Shown here piece after piece: positions 60,992-64,000 of a stretch of DNA of 64,000 nt; position 1 is the first letter of the stretch, and each line of letters starts with the position of its first letter. Location: assembly GCA_021383565.1 (NCBI GenBank), contig CP079699.1, positions 1,612,001-1,676,000 of the forward strand. Reading direction: 5' to 3'. The position numbers and the translations under genes are program-made. Below the pieces are notes generated by a model. The model was given only the letters and a program-made list of their open reading frames with translations, was not told where the DNA came from and searched no databases. This stretch comes from Levilactobacillus brevis (GTDB taxonomy: Bacteria; Bacillota; Bacilli; Lactobacillales; Lactobacillaceae).

Positions 60992-61660
60992 CTAGCTCAG
61001 CCACCCGTCCATCTCAAACTTCTTCATCTGAATGATTTCACCCGCCGTGACGACTAGGTCTTGCGTTGTCGTTACCGCTGGGGAGTGCTGGGCCTGCTGA
61101 GCGAAGGCAGTCGTTAGTGTCGACAGCTGCTGGTCAGAAAACAGGTACTTCAGCGCGTTCTGCTGCCGTAGGATCAACCAGAGATTGCTGTCCGTCGGCG
61201 TGACAGTTCCTGCCGTTACCCGTTGTGCCAGGTTGGTCCGCACCCGCTGGCGACTCGCGTCCTGCGGTTCATAGATGACGTGGGGCTTCAGATTGTTTTG
61301 AAAGATCACGCGCTCAACCAAGCCGGCCGCTTCCAGCTCAGCCCCAATACCATCATAAATAGCGTTGACAATGTTCCAGCTGGTCACCACTTTTAAGAGG
61401 GTCTTGACCCGCGTGTCCTGCCGCAAGTCGGTCTGCAGCCGAACCTTTAATTCATTGAGGTACTGGGGAAGCGCGTCAAATTTAGCCGCATCGGCCACTC
61501 GCATCTGACCATCCGCTGCCGTCAAAACATGCTGGTCAATCAGGTCCAACAACGTGGCTAGGACCAGATAGGCCTGCGTGGTAAACCGCGTCCGAAGTAC
61601 TGGCTTTTCATTGATTCTCTCGGTTAACAGTAAATAATTCTTCGCAGTCGTCAATGACAT
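60992..61660 (-). CDS. Uncharacterised protein, possibly GPP34/GOLPH3-like
   Basis: 222 residues. The start is at the ATG at 61660 (MSLTTAKNYLLLTERI), with GAGGAGG 6 nt upstream. Mostly helical, soluble; LTTAKNYLLLTERINEKPVL at the N-terminus followed by TQAYLVLATLLDLIDQHVL recalls the GPP34 (Golgi phosphoprotein 3) fold found in some Firmicutes and Actinobacteria, but the match is weak by eye. GPP34 proteins bind phosphoinositides in eukaryotes; bacterial roles are unknown. A single gene with its own terminator. Confidence 0.5.
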   Translation of the reverse strand: MSLTTAKNYLLLTERINEKPVLRTRFTTQAYLVLATLLDLIDQHVLTAADGQMRVADAAKFDALPQYLNELKVRLQTDLRQDTRVKTLLKVVTSWNIVNAIYDGIGAELEAAGLVERVIFQNNLKPHVIYEPQDASRQRVRTNLAQRVTAGTVTPTDSNLWLILRQQNALKYLFSDQQLSTLTTAFAQQAQHSPAVTTTQDLVVTAGEIIQMKKFEMDGWLS

Positions 61661-61848
61661 GCTGTGCCTCCTCATAGTCAACTTCCTTACATTAGATTAG
61701 TATACTACACGACGACTGAGGAGAGACGGCTTCCCTGCTTTCCCACCCACGACGCACCAAAATGGCCTGTCCCGACAGCACACCGCGGACAGACCATTAC
61801 GCTAAATCTGAAACCATTTTGTATTTCTTACCACGCTTTAAACGCGTC

Positions 61849-63402
61849 TTAACTGACCAGGACCTCGGCCACCAGAATGGCGCCACCAAAGACCAGCACG
61901 AAGACCACGACTGGCCAGACGAACTTGAACCAGTGGGAATACTTCATGTCCAGCATCTGCAGGGTTGCCATCACCAGGCCGGTTGGGGCCAGGAAGAGCA
62001 TCGCGTACTGGCCAAATTGGTAGGCCGTCACCACGGCGAACCGGGGGATATCCACCGTATCCGCCAGTGGCGCGAAGATCGGCATCGCCAAGACCGCCAG
62101 CCCAGACGAGGACGGCACGATGAAGCCCAGAACGAAGAAGATCAGCATCAGAATCAAGATGAAGACCGAACCGCTCACGTGGGCCACCAGCGTCGAGGAA
62201 TACTGGAGAATTGTATCGGAGATTAACCCTTCATTCATGACCAAGTTAATCCCTCTGGCCAACCCAATGATTAACGAGACGCCAACCAAACTGGCAGACC
62301 CGTTGGTGAAGGCATCGACCACGCCCTTTTCGCCAATCCCGTATTTTCCGGTCGCCGTCAGGAACATGATAATAATGGCGAATGCTAGGAAGGATGAGGC
62401 CATAGTTGGGAACCACCAGCCCTGCGACATGACGCCCCACACCATGATGGGGAAGGTCACGACGAACAAAATCAGGATGAGCTTCTTCCGAAAAGTAAAT
62501 TCGCTCCCCTCTTCGCTATCACCAGAGGCCACCGACCACATCTTGTTAAAGGATGAGCGGTCCTCGTAGGTGTAGGAGAACGCCGGCGTGGCCTTGACCT
62601 TCTTACTGTACCAGTGTAGATACCAAATGACGAAGACGGAGGCCACAATCAACCCAACGATCCGCCACACAATTCCCTCGGTGAAGTTGATGCCGGCCGC
62701 GTTGGACGCGATCACCACGGAGAACGGATTAATCGTGGAGAACGAGGTCCCGACCGAACTCGCCAGGAAGATAGCCCCCACACAGACAATGGAATCATAG
62801 CCCATCGCAATGAAGATTGGCACCAGAATTGGGTAAAAGGCCACGGCTTCCTCTTCAATCCCACACAGCGTTCCCCCGAGAATCATGAGAATGGCGACCA
62901 TGAAGATCAGCATGAACTCGTGACCCTTCGTCTTCTTCGTCAGCGCCAGCAGGCCGGCTTCAAACGCCCCGCTGGCTTTCACCACACCGATGAGACCCCC
63001 TAACACGAAGATGAAGACCATGATATCGACGGCCTCAATGGTTCCTCTCACCATACTACTGGTGATAGCGCCCAGACCAGCCGGATGCTGTTTCAGCCGT
63101 TGATAAGTATTAGGAATCGAGACGGCCTGCGTGATGCCGCCGGAGGTAAACTCGCCAATCTGAATTTTCACGCCGAGTTTATCCAGCTGCTCCTGTGTCG
63201 CCGCTACCTTTTCCGTCTTCCCCGAAGGCTTCGTGATGACCAGCGAAGAACTCGGAGAGTCGTAAGCTAATTTGGAATAAGACCCCGCCGGAATCAACCA
63301 CGTCGCGATTACGGCAACGATGGTTAAGATAAACAGGATCACGAAGGCGCCGGGCATCCGTAGTTTGAATTTTTTCTTAGGTTGTTGTGCTGGTGTATCC
63401 AT
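61849..63402 (-). CDS. YfcC-family amino-acid transporter, probable arginine/ornithine antiporter of the arc locus
   Basis: 517 residues, about 12-13 membrane segments, YfcC/DcuC-like (ion transporter superfamily). Starts MDTPAQQPKKKFKLRMPGAF and has a periplasmic insert after the first helix (about 48-105). Family blocks: VFIFVLGGLIGVVKASGAFE, GGTLCGIEEEAVAFYPIL, VGTSFSTINPFSV and VPSSSGLAVLAMPIFAPL. The next gene upstream on the same strand is a carbamate kinase, so it is probably the arginine-ornithine exchanger of an arginine deiminase locus; an agmatine/putrescine or other role is possible. Confidence 0.78.
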   Translation of the reverse strand: MDTPAQQPKKKFKLRMPGAFVILFILTIVAVIATWLIPAGSYSKLAYDSPSSSLVITKPSGKTEKVAATQEQLDKLGVKIQIGEFTSGGITQAVSIPNTYQRLKQHPAGLGAITSSMVRGTIEAVDIMVFIFVLGGLIGVVKASGAFEAGLLALTKKTKGHEFMLIFMVAILMILGGTLCGIEEEAVAFYPILVPIFIAMGYDSIVCVGAIFLASSVGTSFSTINPFSVVIASNAAGINFTEGIVWRIVGLIVASVFVIWYLHWYSKKVKATPAFSYTYEDRSSFNKMWSVASGDSEEGSEFTFRKKLILILFVVTFPIMVWGVMSQGWWFPTMASSFLAFAIIIMFLTATGKYGIGEKGVVDAFTNGSASLVGVSLIIGLARGINLVMNEGLISDTILQYSSTLVAHVSGSVFILILMLIFFVLGFIVPSSSGLAVLAMPIFAPLADTVDIPRFAVVTAYQFGQYAMLFLAPTGLVMATLQMLDMKYSHWFKFVWPVVVFVLVFGGAILVAEVLVS

Positions 63403-63566
63403 AGTGTCACCCCTTAACGCGTATTTAACTTCTGTCCTGACACGGCGAGTGCCGCCATGCCAAAACGTGGCCCAAAGAACGGGTGTTACGCCAACATCCT
63501 TTGGACCACGCTCTATGTGTTATGCAACCTTTTTCTTAGGTCGGCTTTCTTGCCAGCCGCCGTCAT

Positions 63567-64000
63567 TTATTTAATCAGCGTTCCCACTTTGCCCGCCAAT
63601 GCGTCGTCGAGACGGTCCAGCGACGTAATCAGCGCCGTGCGGTGGGCACCCGAGGCCACGAAGTCCAAGCAAGCTTCGATCTTCGGGAGCATGCTCCCCG
63701 GGGCAAACTGGCCCTCGTTAATGTAACGCCGGGCGTCTTCGGCCGTTAGCTCGCGCAGGACATCTTCGTCCGGCGAGCCGTAGTTCACGTACACCGCGTC
63801 CACGGCCGTCAGGATAATGAGCTGTTCAGCGGCAATGTTAGCGGCCAACAGGGCACTGGAGCGGTCCTTGTCGATCACGGCGGGGACCCCTTTCAAACCA
63901 GTTGGGGTCTGAATCACGGGCACCCCGCCACCGCCACCAGCGATGACCAGATTGTCATTTTCAATCAGATCATTAATGCTCTTCAGCTCGATGATGGTCT
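63567..64000 (-). CDS. arcC: Carbamate kinase, C-terminal part (N-terminus beyond window)
   Basis: The frame is open through the window edge; about 144 residues are seen, starting inside the protein: NLVIAGGGGGVPVIQT (near 63900-63950), GVPAVIDKDRSSALLAANI, LTAVDAVYVNYGSPDE and APGSMLPKIEACLDFV. It makes ATP from carbamoyl phosphate. It resembles but is distinct from the allK at 25610. It precedes a YfcC-family transporter, the arrangement of an arginine deiminase (arc) locus; the rest of the locus would lie beyond 64000. Confidence 0.88.
   Translation of the reverse strand, partial: TIIELKSINDLIENDNLVIAGGGGGVPVIQTPTGLKGVPAVIDKDRSSALLAANIAAEQLIILTAVDAVYVNYGSPDEDVLRELTAEDARRYINEGQFAPGSMLPKIEACLDFVASGAHRTALITSLDRLDDALAGKVGTLIK

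Overview
The window reads as chromosome of a heterofermentative Lactobacillaceae, most like the Levilactobacillus brevis group. Reasons: an SDR that closely matches the known L. brevis/L. kefiri R-specific alcohol dehydrogenase, an LmrA-type exporter, an LpdB/LpdC/LpdD gallate (protocatechuate) decarboxylase set, strong AGGAGG ribosome binding sites, moderate GC and several CcpA (cre) operators. No tRNA, rRNA, CRISPR array or prophage was seen. Family names come from recognition by eye; no database search was run.

Layout. 1-2.3 kb: two GT8 glycosyltransferases and an acyltransferase. 2.6-8.4 kb: a secreted protein, then an exosortase-G (XrtG) locus read on the minus strand. It has two short secreted proteins with matching C-terminal sorting tails, the XrtG protease/transpeptidase, a GT2 glycosyltransferase broken by an in-frame TAG, and a large multi-pass membrane protein. 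8.6-12.1 kb: lpdC-lpdB-lpdD with a divergent LysR regulator. 12.2-14.2 kb: small housekeeping-type genes. 14.4-18.7 kb: a restriction-modification island whose endonuclease gene is split by an 851-bp IS5-type element (TA duplication), leaving two intact DpnII-type adenine methyltransferases.

19-37 kb is the main metabolic block: PucR regulator, MFS transporter, tandem fluoride channels, a 2-hydroxyacid dehydrogenase, R-ADH, carbamate kinase, AllH/AllG/AllF (oxamate carbamoyltransferase), AllD, AllE, AllC, AllB and an NCS1 allantoin permease. Together these predict allantoin -> allantoate -> ureidoglycine -> ureidoglycolate -> oxalurate -> oxamate + carbamoyl phosphate -> ATP, with NADH from AllD. 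Several cre-like operators across the block suggest carbon catabolite control.

37-47 kb: an alpha/beta hydrolase, aquaporin, oxidoreductases, a second PucR/CdaR-like regulator, an unusual PAP2 phosphatase with an autotransporter-type beta-strand repeat, and an LmrA exporter with its MarR regulator. 47-52 kb: a candidate structured RNA, a three-gene proton-translocating transhydrogenase and a HAD phosphatase. 52-57.7 kb: a polyol/sugar unit (FGGY kinase, SDR, GPH symporter) with a divergent ROK regulator. 57.7-64 kb: a YtrA-type GntR/ABC operon, a TSUP exporter, an uncharacterised protein, a YfcC-family transporter and the C-terminal part of a second carbamate kinase, which looks like the edge of an arginine deiminase locus.
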